From NCBI RefSeq assembly GCF_001262605.1, contig NZ_LGTC01000001.1:5714001-5778000 (forward strand): 64,000 nucleotides of DNA, in the 5' to 3' direction. Position 1 is the first letter of the stretch, and each line of letters starts with the position of its first letter. Shown piece after piece: positions 28,001-35,618 of this stretch. The stretch comes from Pseudobacteroides cellulosolvens ATCC 35603 = DSM 2933. GTDB lineage: Bacteria; Bacillota; Clostridia; Acetivibrionales; DSM-2933. Both the position numbers and the translations under genes were made by a program. The notes under the pieces are model-generated. The model saw only the letters and a program-made list of their open reading frames with translations, did no database searches and was not told the origin of the DNA.

Positions 28001-28741
28001 AACTGTTAACTGACCGTTAGTAGCAGTTACGCTGTAAACAGCTGTAGTAACAGTCTTAGGTAATTCTAGTGCACTTGGCATAAATTCTTTAGCAACTTCT
28101 TCTTTAATAGCACCTGATTCAACTATTGTCTTAAGAAGAGTTTTACCAGTACCGTTCTTTTCAAGTGGCAAAACTTCCAAAACAGCTGTTATTAAATCAG
28201 CATTTGTGAATTTTGATACGTTAGCAACTTTTGTTAATCCTTTTGAAGCAGCAAAAGTTATTGTATCAGCGTAGTCGAAATCACCTTTTACATCGCCTAC
28301 TGTACATTTGTAACCCAATCCTTCAAGCAATACTTTGTAGAATGCTTGAGCTGAAGTAGCTGAAGTAGGATCGAATTTACCGTTACCTGATCCAATCCAT
28401 CCATATTGAGGATTAGCTTTGAGGTAACCAAGATATTTCTGCATATCTGCAGCTAATAATTTTGCATCAGTAAAGTTATCTTTACCGTCAAAAACTTTAG
28501 CTGTAGATTCGAGACCTAACAACCTGAGGAAAATAATTGCTGATTGGTACCTTTGTGTTGATGCCTTCAAATAATCTTCTGTAATTCCACCGTTTCCACC
28601 GATAACAACTCCCAAACCTTGTGCTATTTCAGCATCAGTTTTTGGAGCAGCAGCTGTATCAGCAGCGAATGCTGGTATCATAGTAGTAGCAAGCATTGCA
28701 ATAACTACGATAACCGATAACATCTTCTTGAGATTCTTCAT
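25091..28741 (-). CDS. S-layer-like surface protein with SLH-like N-terminus and SwmB/Ig-like domains
   Basis: A 1216-residue secreted protein. The signal peptide ends at MIPAFAADT. Residues about 35-220 look like three divergent SLH repeats, for example YGWIGSGNGKFDPTSATS and FYKVLLEGLGY, which would bind secondary cell-wall polymer. The rest is a chain of Ala/Thr/Val-rich Ig-like domains with repeated signatures such as VKVKFSKDM, IRVTFSEPV and IYVVFSEKM, typical of SwmB/Big_5-type surface domains. A consensus promoter, a structured leader, AAGGAGGAA ribosome site and strong terminator mark a highly expressed monocistron, consistent with a major S-layer component. The C-terminal half is paralogous to the dockerin protein encoded upstream. 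No dockerin is present here. Confidence 0.82.
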   Translation of the reverse strand: MKNLKKMLSVIVVIAMLATTMIPAFAADTAAAPKTDAEIAQGLGVVIGGNGGITEDYLKASTQRYQSAIIFLRLLGLESTAKVFDGKDNFTDAKLLAADMQKYLGYLKANPQYGWIGSGNGKFDPTSATSAQAFYKVLLEGLGYKCTVGDVKGDFDYADTITFAASKGLTKVANVSKFTNADLITAVLEVLPLEKNGTGKTLLKTIVESGAIKEEVAKEFMPSALELPKTVTTAVYSVTATNGQLTVVMSEDVGATPADADFTVTQAINGAAATTVTGTVYGYTYATKTAVINVPVVAEASAEQSVVYSVKYKDTTAVTAPAVVVGASFGIKDVVEPSLKLIKVNLNKDYDSAKDTFTVYKTSDTAATVAQTVKAVTGNSKQVLVIATGTYEADVDYTVKMTRDGKDYTKAFKVAADSAVPQIVKAEAIGNKKIRVTFSEPVQNAAAFKDDGGADSTFSYNFKIGDAVIKGTEDPDVADMPADTASAKQLANKVGSTTDEDIVVSDDLTSVDFVLNNALATGEYTLSMLKNGADTNVKDYAGYEVPLTSAKFTVSLSLTAAAADKLTVNSRSEVAVDFTAAISAPSTSMVFWNTDGVDTNTAKTANAVAKTTDTKYTFSFTTNVIPTGKVYFFVKGIVDAYGNAVPTKKFEVTVGSDAIATTTITVENEQTVKVKFSKDMAATLTSGVETNSGTTGNAARKDHYTIKKADGTAVEITEAKYVAAVKTTTLTLKEKQSGACTISISGVKDVVGQEMQAVSSSAITFTDVTAPTVTSVTVKDDSNKIYVVFSEKMATTGTYSALNAANYKWMNTSDTSFGDLPSGTTIAVSSEDSKAIVITLPTDKKTKAGDTKVKFGYISGSTIKAVSDVAGNVLSIGNEQTSSAIVDGDTTIAGTGEEVKITSGNTLRVKVLGTKLNSVSYSDFEYKTDKVAYAVSSSAKLVDVDGTQYVELTTAADAFTSSTDITQVKVRTIASPTGTKTSVGTAIDGSVESVAASATSFTTSIKSVSILDNNEVIVILEGNIDDAASFASSVLLSQTIGTTTTNLPVTKGTLVGSATKSNVVKLETNGNIDETASVLLKTKPTADIVAKDVNKQYIVTDTTGKTGSKGFMAEKLEVAANTITITFNQVPKLPDSPTVTEPVANKITIADVGEITSLASADATANSVEVVGKTIVITLTAATADDGVTLFTPNANLKNTGSTGVNTDVKVLYVAP

Positions 28742-28885
28742 ACTCTCAATTCCTCCTTGTAATTTTTGTGATTTGGAATAAGGCTTTATAAAATACGGTC
28801 GAGATACGCCTTTTCCGTCTATTTTATAGCCCGACCTAAAATTATTTACTCAAGATATCTGGCATGTATCACCTATCTTGATTCA
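28742..28885 (-). promoter_or_regulatory. Structured 5' leader of the S-layer-like gene
   Basis: About 145 nt separate the predicted transcription start from ATG 28741. Two hairpins are visible: CAAGATA/TATCTTG arms at 28851-28857 and 28874-28880, and GGTCG/CGACC arms enclosing 28797-28836. AAGGAGGAA lies 8 bp before the ATG. It matches no riboswitch consensus I know. S-layer mRNAs often have stabilising leaders. Confidence 0.5.
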
Positions 28886-28891
28886 AGACAA

Positions 28892-28920
28892 ATTATATCA
28901 GAGCAATATTTTAGAGTCAA
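28892..28920 (-). promoter_or_regulatory. Strong sigma-A promoter of the S-layer-like gene
   Basis: TTGACT (28915-28920), 17-bp spacer, perfect TATAAT (28892-28897) on the minus strand. Confidence 0.8.
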
Positions 28921-29003
28921 CACATTGAAAATAAGTGTAAAGAAAATGTAATAGAACTGAAATAATTGATAATGTATTATGTAATATTTCAACAAATACA
29001 ATT

Positions 29004-29041
29004 AAGGTGCCTCTTGTATTATACTACATAAGAGGCACCTT
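29004..29041 (-). terminator. Terminator of the dockerin/Ig-like gene
   Basis: Perfect 12-bp inverted repeat (AAGGTGCCTCTT and its complement) around a 14-nt loop, 72 bp after the gene end. The U-tract on the minus strand is weak. Confidence 0.65.
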
Positions 29042-29113
29042 ATAAAGAAGATTATTTGTTACTCATTTAAGTAAAAAACCGTAAGATACTACACTTGTGT
29101 ATATCAAAGGTTT

Positions 29114-31426
29114 TTAGAATATTGGTGTTACTCCAACATCAACAGGCTCACTTGCTATATTAGTAAAAGTGGGATCGGGAACAAATTTCATTGTATTAAC
29201 TGCACCAAACCCAAGGCTGTTTCCCTCAGACGGAACATTAAATGTTATAACAATTTGCCTTTCTTTAATAATAACATTCGCAGTTATACCTGAATCATAA
29301 TCATTACAAGTAAATCCTGTTATGGTTCCAACTCCTGCGATTACTAATTTAGCCTTTCCTGATACGTCAGGCTCAACAACGGCTGTTGAAACTTTTTGGG
29401 GAGCCATGTTAAGACTTATAGTAATAGTGTCACCGTTTTTAACCTTTTTTCCCATTGCTCCAGTTGTAGAAATATTCCCTGCTACAAAAACCGATCTTCC
29501 TGAAACTCCTGTTGTATTGCCTTTAATACATAATCCATTAAAGTCTTTTACTGTTACAAATACATCCGGTAAAGTCTTTAAAGTTACAGTTCCTGTAACA
29601 TCTATCGCACCAGTATTAAGCAAAATTGTGTTTGAGCATGTGTCTGAACCTATTAGTGATGCACCATTAATTGCAATTGAGTTCATACCTTGAAAAAGTA
29701 TAACACTATATATAAAGTTATTTAATTCCGATGCAAAAATCTTCCCTTCAAGCTTTACAATAACACTGTAATAATCATAAATTGACACTGATTTGATAGA
29801 AGTCCTAAACGTAGAATAATTGGCAACAGCTGAAGCGGCATTACCGGTAATAGCTGTGCCTAGTGCTGATATTGTAGCTTTTGGGTTCACCACTGTTTTC
29901 ATTTGGACATTTGACAAATCCGTGTATGCATTAAATGTATCTTGAGGAACAGTAAATTCAATGTATTGTATACCTTCTTTATCAACAAGCTTAGCTGATA
30001 ACGGCGTTAAATAACTTGGGGCAGCAGAATTATATGTTAATGTATATGCGAAGTCTTCCTGTGATACTTGCACAAGATTTACGCCGGTTACTCTTACTCT
30101 TAATGTGCTTCCTGATGTTATTTCCAGTGGTTGATCGGCTATTGTTACCCTTGGTTCTAAATCGGCATTTCGGGTCATTCCAGGAATCATTAAATTTCCC
30201 GCTTTATCTGACACGGCATATATTACACTACCAGAAATACTACCAAACTTAAGAGATGTATTGGATGTTGTCTCTCTTCCCTGTCCCAAGCTTATAACCA
30301 CTACTTTACTGTCTGTTGGTAAAACAGCAACTGTCGAACCCGCTGGGAGAACTTCATAATTGGTTCCATTAGATATATCATTATCCCATCTATAGTTTTC
30401 AGGCAAGAGTACTGAATAAAGCCCAGAAGTAGCCATTTCTTCATCATATACTACTATAATTTTATTTTTTGAAGTATCACTATAATATACATTTTTAACA
30501 GTTGGTGCTGTCATGTCATAAATATTAATGATTCTATACACAGGCTCCACTTCCTGCCCCAACTTGTCCTTTAATCCAATAATGCTTATCGAGCAGTCCC
30601 CTGACTGTTTTCCTGACAATACAAGAGTTACAGACCTGTCAGCTGCGGAATAAATAGCATTACTAATTGTAATAATTACACCATCACTATTCTTTATAGT
30701 ATATTGTGCTACATTTTCAACATCTCCATACAAAGGCGATGACAATCCTGAGTTAGACTGCATATCTTTTGAAAATGTTATTTTTATAGTATCTTCTCTA
30801 ACAGCCTCAATATTTTTAACTATAGACTGCTCAATCGCAGGATAACTGCCTGTATTAGTGTTAAAATGCTTTGCCATTATGAGAATATCGGACATATTAA
30901 TAGCATTATCTCCATTTAAGTCCTTATATTCAGCGTAGCTTGGATCTTCATATGTAACGTTGAACGACTTAGCCATTGCCATTATATCCTTCATATTAAT
31001 AATATCATCCTGCACACCATCATTAGGAATGTCTCCAGCCCACATTTCAATATTTGTTTGTGTCTTATCGTAGCTGTTCAACAGCTTAACTTCCCTTGCA
31101 AGGTATCCAGCTTTAGAAATTCTAATAGTAAACTCTTCAACGTTTTGAGGAACATTATTAATTTCAAAGTATCCTCTGCTATCACTTGTTGCAGTCAGGT
31201 CTGTTCCCAATATCTCTAATTGAAAGCCGGATTTTATTATTGCTGAAGATGTCCAGTTGTAATTAAAGTCAAACACAATAAATCCTGTAACCTTATTCTG
31301 GTTCATATCTTTGGGTAGTATAATATTTCCTTCACCTATTGCAACTGTTGTAAAGATTAGCTGTAATAATAGCAGCATACCAATAGATATAACTATTTTA
31401 TATAACTTTTTCGTTTGTATAGCCAT
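29114..31426 (-). CDS. Secreted protein with N-terminal dockerin and S-layer-like Ig domains
   Basis: 770 residues. After a signal sequence (to about residue 33) comes a carboxypeptidase-regulatory-like module (about 42-130), then a dockerin near the N-terminus (about 130-195) with loops GDIPNDGVQDDIINMKD and DLNGDNAINMSD. The rest is Ig-like and clearly paralogous to the S-layer-like protein: QSGDCSISIIGLKDKLGQE versus QSGACTISISGVKDVVGQE, and MTAPTVKNV versus VTAPTVTSV. The SLH-like region of the paralogue is replaced by the module-dockerin cassette. It probably attaches an S-layer-type rod to a cohesin (inference). The first dockerin loop carries a 4-residue insertion relative to the canonical spacing. 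The start has an AGGAGGGG site. Confidence 0.82.
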   Translation of the reverse strand: MAIQTKKLYKIVISIGMLLLLQLIFTTVAIGEGNIILPKDMNQNKVTGFIVFDFNYNWTSSAIIKSGFQLEILGTDLTATSDSRGYFEINNVPQNVEEFTIRISKAGYLAREVKLLNSYDKTQTNIEMWAGDIPNDGVQDDIINMKDIMAMAKSFNVTYEDPSYAEYKDLNGDNAINMSDILIMAKHFNTNTGSYPAIEQSIVKNIEAVREDTIKITFSKDMQSNSGLSSPLYGDVENVAQYTIKNSDGVIITISNAIYSAADRSVTLVLSGKQSGDCSISIIGLKDKLGQEVEPVYRIINIYDMTAPTVKNVYYSDTSKNKIIVVYDEEMATSGLYSVLLPENYRWDNDISNGTNYEVLPAGSTVAVLPTDSKVVVISLGQGRETTSNTSLKFGSISGSVIYAVSDKAGNLMIPGMTRNADLEPRVTIADQPLEITSGSTLRVRVTGVNLVQVSQEDFAYTLTYNSAAPSYLTPLSAKLVDKEGIQYIEFTVPQDTFNAYTDLSNVQMKTVVNPKATISALGTAITGNAASAVANYSTFRTSIKSVSIYDYYSVIVKLEGKIFASELNNFIYSVILFQGMNSIAINGASLIGSDTCSNTILLNTGAIDVTGTVTLKTLPDVFVTVKDFNGLCIKGNTTGVSGRSVFVAGNISTTGAMGKKVKNGDTITISLNMAPQKVSTAVVEPDVSGKAKLVIAGVGTITGFTCNDYDSGITANVIIKERQIVITFNVPSEGNSLGFGAVNTMKFVPDPTFTNIASEPVDVGVTPIF

Positions 31427-31467
31427 TATCTTTTTCCCCTCCTATGTCATTAATTATTGGTAAATAT

Positions 31468-31496
31468 ATCATATATTATGGATTTTGTCACTGCAA
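31468..31496 (-). promoter_or_regulatory. Likely promoter of the dockerin/Ig-like gene
   Basis: TTGCAG, 17-bp spacer, TATGAT on the minus strand, about 40 bp before the start codon of the dockerin gene. Confidence 0.45.
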
Positions 31497-31638
31497 GGTT
31501 TGTGATATTTTCCGCAAAATTAAGTTGATTTTTGCGTGACACCCCACCCCAAAATGTCATAGGATAATATTTCTATTGAAACATAAGAGTGTTATAATTA
31601 GATTACCAATTTTGAGAAAGCTAGGGAGGGTGAATTAG

Positions 31639-32133
31639 TTGAAACAACTTGATGATAAAAATCCGGTATATAATATAGTAAAAATCCTTCCTATTATATT
31701 AATACTAGTGCTTTCATTTTTATTTTTCAGAAACTCCGGTAATAAAGCACTTGCCAAAACTGATGAAATAAACGCAAAAATGATTGCGAACAACACCGCA
31801 AATGCAATAGAACGTGGTTACATTACAAAAAGCATTACTGATCAGAAGCTATATGTTCCGTCACAAATTCCAGCCCAAACCCCTGATCCCTCTGATATAG
31901 GAAGTATATTGGCTTATTACAGAGTATTACCTGTTGGCAAGATCAAAAATCCTTCGCCCAAAGGTTCAAAATATTATATTTATTATCCCAGACAGAATAG
32001 ACGCTATAATTTTTATATAACATGCGATGTGGAAAGCGGAAACGTTATAGTAAAAATAGGTAAGGATAAAGCGACAGCAGTTGAAATAGCCAGTGACAAT
32101 ATTATAATGTGGGGTAACCATAATTCAAAGTAA
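31639..32133 (+). CDS. Hypothetical membrane-anchored protein
   Basis: 164 residues, family not recognised. One TM segment (about 12-31, KILPIILILVLSFLFF) anchors an extracytoplasmic domain. That domain has a Pro-rich stretch (VPSQIPAQTPDPSD) and then YYRVLPVGKIKNPSPKGSKYY and FYITCDVESGNVIVKIG, which looks beta-rich. It starts at TTG 31639 behind GGGAGGG. It is divergent from the dockerin gene and stands alone, followed by an unusual inverted-repeat element. Confidence 0.6.
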   Translation: MKQLDDKNPVYNIVKILPIILILVLSFLFFRNSGNKALAKTDEINAKMIANNTANAIERGYITKSITDQKLYVPSQIPAQTPDPSDIGSILAYYRVLPVGKIKNPSPKGSKYYIYYPRQNRRYNFYITCDVESGNVIVKIGKDKATAVEIASDNIIMWGNHNSK

Positions 32134-32214
32134 GATTTGTACCATTTAACATAGAATCATGTTTAACCATAGCCATTAGGCAATCGTGAGCCATATTTTA
32201 AAACTGTCATAAGT

Positions 32215-32309
32215 AATGGCTAAGAAATAAGTTCGTTTTCTCAAGGACAAAATCCCGACGATTAATGGGGTTTTGGACGATAAGAATCGGATGTTATCTC
32301 TTAGCCATT
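32215..32309. repeat. MITE-like nested inverted-repeat element
   Basis: Terminal arms 32215-32230 and 32294-32309 match 15 of 16 bases. An inner hairpin (AAAATCCC/GGGGTTTT) lies at about 32250-32275. TCATAA occurs at both flanks (32208 and 32309), resembling a target duplication. A further TAGCCATTA copy lies at about 32170. The element sits between the convergent ends of two genes. Confidence 0.45.
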
Positions 32310-32330
32310 CATAAAGGTCATGTCAGATAT

Positions 32331-33689
32331 TTAGGCTGAAAGTTTGATATCATAGTTATCCACATCATAAACCATCCTTCTGGACAGGAATAAAAATGTC
32401 ATAAATGCAATTATAATGGCCATTATACTAATCTGGGTAATGGGTTTCCTCAGATCGGTTATCTGGTCACTAATAGACTTTTTGTCGATACCTACAAACC
32501 ACATGCCAATAGTTTTGCCGGTGCTATCAATAAGCGGCATATATCTCGCAACACATATCTTTTCCACGTCTGTGGTTTCTCCTGTAAATTCCTTGCCCTC
32601 TTTTAAAACAGTATTTATAACTTCATTAGATGCTTTAGTTCCTATAGCCCTTGTGCCATCAGCTTGTAAAATATTTGTTGAAATCCTTGTATCGTTCATA
32701 AAAATAGTTGAACGGGATTCCGTAATAGAACCGATTGTGTCTACTATTTCAGCGTTACCATTAAAAGAATTTGTACCCTTGTACAACTTGTCATCTACAA
32801 TTGACCAATCTCCCTTATATTTTTCCTCAATAAGCATATACCCCAATTCTGAAGCGGCATTCAACTTATCTTTTACATTACTGTCTACAATTTTATTAAC
32901 AACATTCCCAATTGTAAAGCCCTGTATAACAAACCAAATCACAATAAATGTTCCTATAAGCAGTAATGACATCCTCAAAACCTTTTGCTGTGTTTTATTG
33001 CTGTTTGAACTTGACCCAAGGAATGAAACCTTAAGTGTATCTATATCTTTAAGGTATTTTTTTGAATAAAACATCAATATTATGCAACCTAGTAAACCAC
33101 ATAACACTGAAATAACAACAATGGAAGTCCTCATTTGCTTTATTTTCCCATCCTGGCTGCCAACATCTATTTTCTGCACACCTACAAACCATGCTCCAAT
33201 CGCTTTGCCCATATTGTCTTTTAAAGGTACATATTTAACATTATATTTTTGACCAAGTATCTCTTCCGTTCCTTCATAGGTAATACCATTATTTAAAACA
33301 CTTTGAGCTGCTTCATTGGACAGCTTGGATCCTACTGTTCTTTTACCATCCCCATCAACTATGTTTGTAGCCACACTTTCGTCATTAACATAAATAGCTG
33401 CAAATGCATCTGTTTTTTCTTTAATTGCATCCACAACCTCGAAATTATCGTTTATCAGATTTTCCCCTATAAAAAGCTTTCCGCTCTTTACATTCCAATC
33501 ACCATAATATTTACTTTTGATGATATCCATCCCCAGATATGATACACTGTCCAATTTTGCCGAGATGTTATTCTCCACTAAATTATTAACATTGGTATTG
33601 GTGATAAAAAAGATTGTTGCTGTAAACAGTGCGATGAGAAGGATAGAAACCCTCATCAGCTTTCCTTTTAACATTACTTTTTTTTTCAT
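32331..33689 (-). CDS. Membrane protein with two tandem sCache domains and no output domain
   Basis: 452 residues built as a duplication. Each half is a TM segment, an extracellular single-Cache domain and another TM. Half one: TM about 13-31, Cache to 175, TM about 185-207. Half two: TM about 240-260, Cache to 412, TM about 418-438. The halves match in YYGDWNVKSGKLF versus YKGDWSIVDDKLY, TVGSKLSNEAAQSVLN versus AIGTKASNEVINTVLK, and IGAWFVGV versus IGMWFVGI. Cache domains sense small ligands, usually ahead of chemoreceptor or kinase modules, but only about 30 cytoplasmic residues exist between the halves and about 15 at the end. It may be a ligand-binding partner for another receptor (inference). 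Confidence 0.75.
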   Translation of the reverse strand: MKKKVMLKGKLMRVSILLIALFTATIFFITNTNVNNLVENNISAKLDSVSYLGMDIIKSKYYGDWNVKSGKLFIGENLINDNFEVVDAIKEKTDAFAAIYVNDESVATNIVDGDGKRTVGSKLSNEAAQSVLNNGITYEGTEEILGQKYNVKYVPLKDNMGKAIGAWFVGVQKIDVGSQDGKIKQMRTSIVVISVLCGLLGCIILMFYSKKYLKDIDTLKVSFLGSSSNSNKTQQKVLRMSLLLIGTFIVIWFVIQGFTIGNVVNKIVDSNVKDKLNAASELGYMLIEEKYKGDWSIVDDKLYKGTNSFNGNAEIVDTIGSITESRSTIFMNDTRISTNILQADGTRAIGTKASNEVINTVLKEGKEFTGETTDVEKICVARYMPLIDSTGKTIGMWFVGIDKKSISDQITDLRKPITQISIMAIIIAFMTFLFLSRRMVYDVDNYDIKLSA

Positions 33690-33794
33690 GCTCAGATCTC
33701 CCCCTAAATTTTTTCCAATTAGAAATACATAAATAGGACAAACTCAAAGCTATTATATGGAAAAACTAACACTATACTACGATATTTAACAAAA

Positions 33795-33847
33795 ATTTGC
33801 AACCTTTTTTGTAAAATTCTTAAAATTTTACAAAAAAGGTTGCAAAT
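33795..33847 (-). terminator. Very long perfect stem-loop terminator
   Basis: Arms of 23 bp (33795-33817 and 33825-33847) are perfectly complementary around a 7-nt loop. On the minus strand the stem is followed by TTTTTG. It lies 39 bp after the anti-sigma gene end and insulates it from the tandem-Cache gene. Confidence 0.8.
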
Positions 33848-33886
33848 ATGTTAAAGAATGAATGGAAAATAACTTCCACATTTGAG

Positions 33887-34870
33887 CTATTTACTTTTCC
33901 ACTTCTTCAATTCTTTAATGTACACACCAACAAATTCTTTTGCATCATCATAATCGGATTCATTTTCAAGCCTCACTGTATAGTCCACATTATTGTATGT
34001 CCACTTAATATAATAGTATTTACCGATATAGTAAGGTTCCTTTGACATATCTTCTCCTGATCCCTTTATTGTTCGGTCATCAGATGTAACAGTAGAATAT
34101 TGCTTTGTTTGGTATTCTGCATAAGGTCTTAAAGTATACCTGCACTGGACACCTTCTATATCAATCTTCTCGAGCATTTTACCCGTTTCAGCAGGCTTTT
34201 GGGCTGCACTCTCCATATAAATCCAGAAGTTTTTATAAGACTTATTATCAAAATACACACAACCCAACGTGTTTTTCTTTTTATTTTTTAGTGAAACAAA
34301 TAGTGCATCCTGGTCTCCGGTAAGGAGTTTACTTGCCAGATCTTCCGATTCTCTGTAACTAATTTGGTAAACGGTCGTTATGCAGGAGCTTATTATCTTG
34401 GTACATCTGCCTCCAAATTCATTAGGGAAAAACAGATCAACACCGAACTTCTTTTTTACTTCCTCGCTGGTAATGTTCCTATCATCTAGTTGTCCACTAA
34501 ATGATTGATCCATAAGAATTGTATCAGGAACTTCAGAAATGTTTATCCCATCTTTGGTTTCTTTAACTATAAAAATTGAAATTACACTATTATACGCATC
34601 TTTTACAAGATTTCTTGCTTCAGCAGATACCATAACTGTCAGCCCCATTGACATAACAACAAAACAAATAACAATTAGAGCCACTCTCTTCATATTCAAT
34701 CCAAAGAAATTTTTATATGGATTATTGTTTCTTGAATGTCCAGCCTTGCCTTCACTATTCTTAATTCCTTCTTCGATCTGTTTAAGCATTTCAGGTTCAC
34801 AATCAATTTTTTCTGATATGTCACCTAAGTAGTCCTTCATTAAATTATCGAATTTTTTATTAGTATCCAT
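33887..34870 (-). CDS. Membrane-anchored anti-sigma factor, partner of the adjacent ECF sigma
   Basis: 327 residues: a short cytoplasmic N-terminus (about 1-60, DNLMKDYLGDISEKIDCEPEML), one TM (about 61-82) and an extracytoplasmic domain of about 245 residues ending in a basic tail. It starts 5 bp after the sigma-factor stop, the standard layout for a cognate anti-sigma. The cytoplasmic part lacks the ZAS His-Cys motif. The external domain is not a recognised carbohydrate-binding module; a DUF4367/DUF4179-like fold is possible. It presumably holds the sigma factor inactive until an extracellular signal arrives. Confidence 0.7.
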   Translation of the reverse strand: MDTNKKFDNLMKDYLGDISEKIDCEPEMLKQIEEGIKNSEGKAGHSRNNNPYKNFFGLNMKRVALIVICFVVMSMGLTVMVSAEARNLVKDAYNSVISIFIVKETKDGINISEVPDTILMDQSFSGQLDDRNITSEEVKKKFGVDLFFPNEFGGRCTKIISSCITTVYQISYRESEDLASKLLTGDQDALFVSLKNKKKNTLGCVYFDNKSYKNFWIYMESAAQKPAETGKMLEKIDIEGVQCRYTLRPYAEYQTKQYSTVTSDDRTIKGSGEDMSKEPYYIGKYYYIKWTYNNVDYTVRLENESDYDDAKEFVGVYIKELKKWKSK

Positions 34871-34875
34871 AATTT

Positions 34876-35448
34876 CTACACTCCTTTCGCTTGCTGGAAA
34901 TATAAACCCTTTGCAATATCATCATTCCTTAATTCCTTCTCAAGAAACTTTCTTGCGTTATGAAGCCGGGATTTTACGGTTCCTTCAAAACAGTTTAGTA
35001 CTCCGGCTATCTCTTTAACAGTCAGTTCATTAAAATAGTACAGCACTACAACTGTCTTAAGGGGTGTGCTGAGCTTTGAAACCGCTTCATGCAATACGCG
35101 TTTCATCTCATATTGCTCTAAAATTTCAGCCGTATTAATAGATTCCGACTCCATCGTGAAACTAACTTCCTCAAAGGGCACTTTACCCTTTTCCTTAGAA
35201 GAATACTGCCAACTTAACCTTACAAGTATTCTATAAAACCATGACCGAAACTTTTCAGGATCCCTAAGCTTTTTAATGTTGTTATAAGATTGTATGAATG
35301 CATCCTGTACAACATCCTCAGCAATATCCCTCCTGCCAGTAATGAGGAAAGCTGTGCGGATAGCAGGAGAACTATAACATTCATACAATGCCCGGAAGGA
35401 ATCCATATCTCCATTTTGCCAGCACTTTATCAGATCAATCTCGCTCAT
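34876..35448 (-). CDS. ECF RNA polymerase sigma factor
   Basis: 190 residues with the sigma-70 region 2 (DIAEDVVQDAFIQSY and FRSWFYRILVR) and region 4 (LKTVVVLYYFNELTVKEIAG and EGTVKSRLHNARKFLEKEL). Start ATG 35446-35448 is 6 bp behind AAAGGAG; the open frame extends 18 codons further upstream without a ribosome site. It is the first gene of a two-gene operon with its anti-sigma. The neighbouring GH26 gene lies immediately upstream on the same strand but ends in its own terminator, so co-regulation is only a possibility. Confidence 0.88.
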   Translation of the reverse strand: MSEIDLIKCWQNGDMDSFRALYECYSSPAIRTAFLITGRRDIAEDVVQDAFIQSYNNIKKLRDPEKFRSWFYRILVRLSWQYSSKEKGKVPFEEVSFTMESESINTAEILEQYEMKRVLHEAVSKLSTPLKTVVVLYYFNELTVKEIAGVLNCFEGTVKSRLHNARKFLEKELRNDDIAKGLYFQQAKGV

Positions 35449-35555
35449 ATATGTTTCTCCTTTCTTGGTGCACCATAAATAAGAGAGAATTTTATCATTC
35501 AAGGTTCATTTCTGCAAAATTTTTTAATTCCCTAAGTTTCTCAAACAATAAAAAA

Positions 35556-35588
35556 TCCCACCCTTTTATTATAACAATTAAGGTGGGA
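35556..35588 (-). terminator. Terminator of the GH26 gene
   Basis: Stem TCCCACCTT pairing with AAGGGTGGGA on the minus strand, followed by TTTTTTA, 31 bp after the gene end. Confidence 0.75.
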
Positions 35589-35618
35589 ATCTTTTGATAT
35601 TAAATTAGCCTCTATAAC

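Noticed and set aside
28742..28885. Fluoride (crcB) or c-di-GMP riboswitch in the S-layer leader
   Set aside because: A GGTGAT-like start is present, but the conserved downstream crcB segments and the GEMM core motifs are missing.
32416..33069. 217-codon plus-strand frame
   Set aside because: Antisense to the tandem-Cache gene, whose internal duplication is clear.
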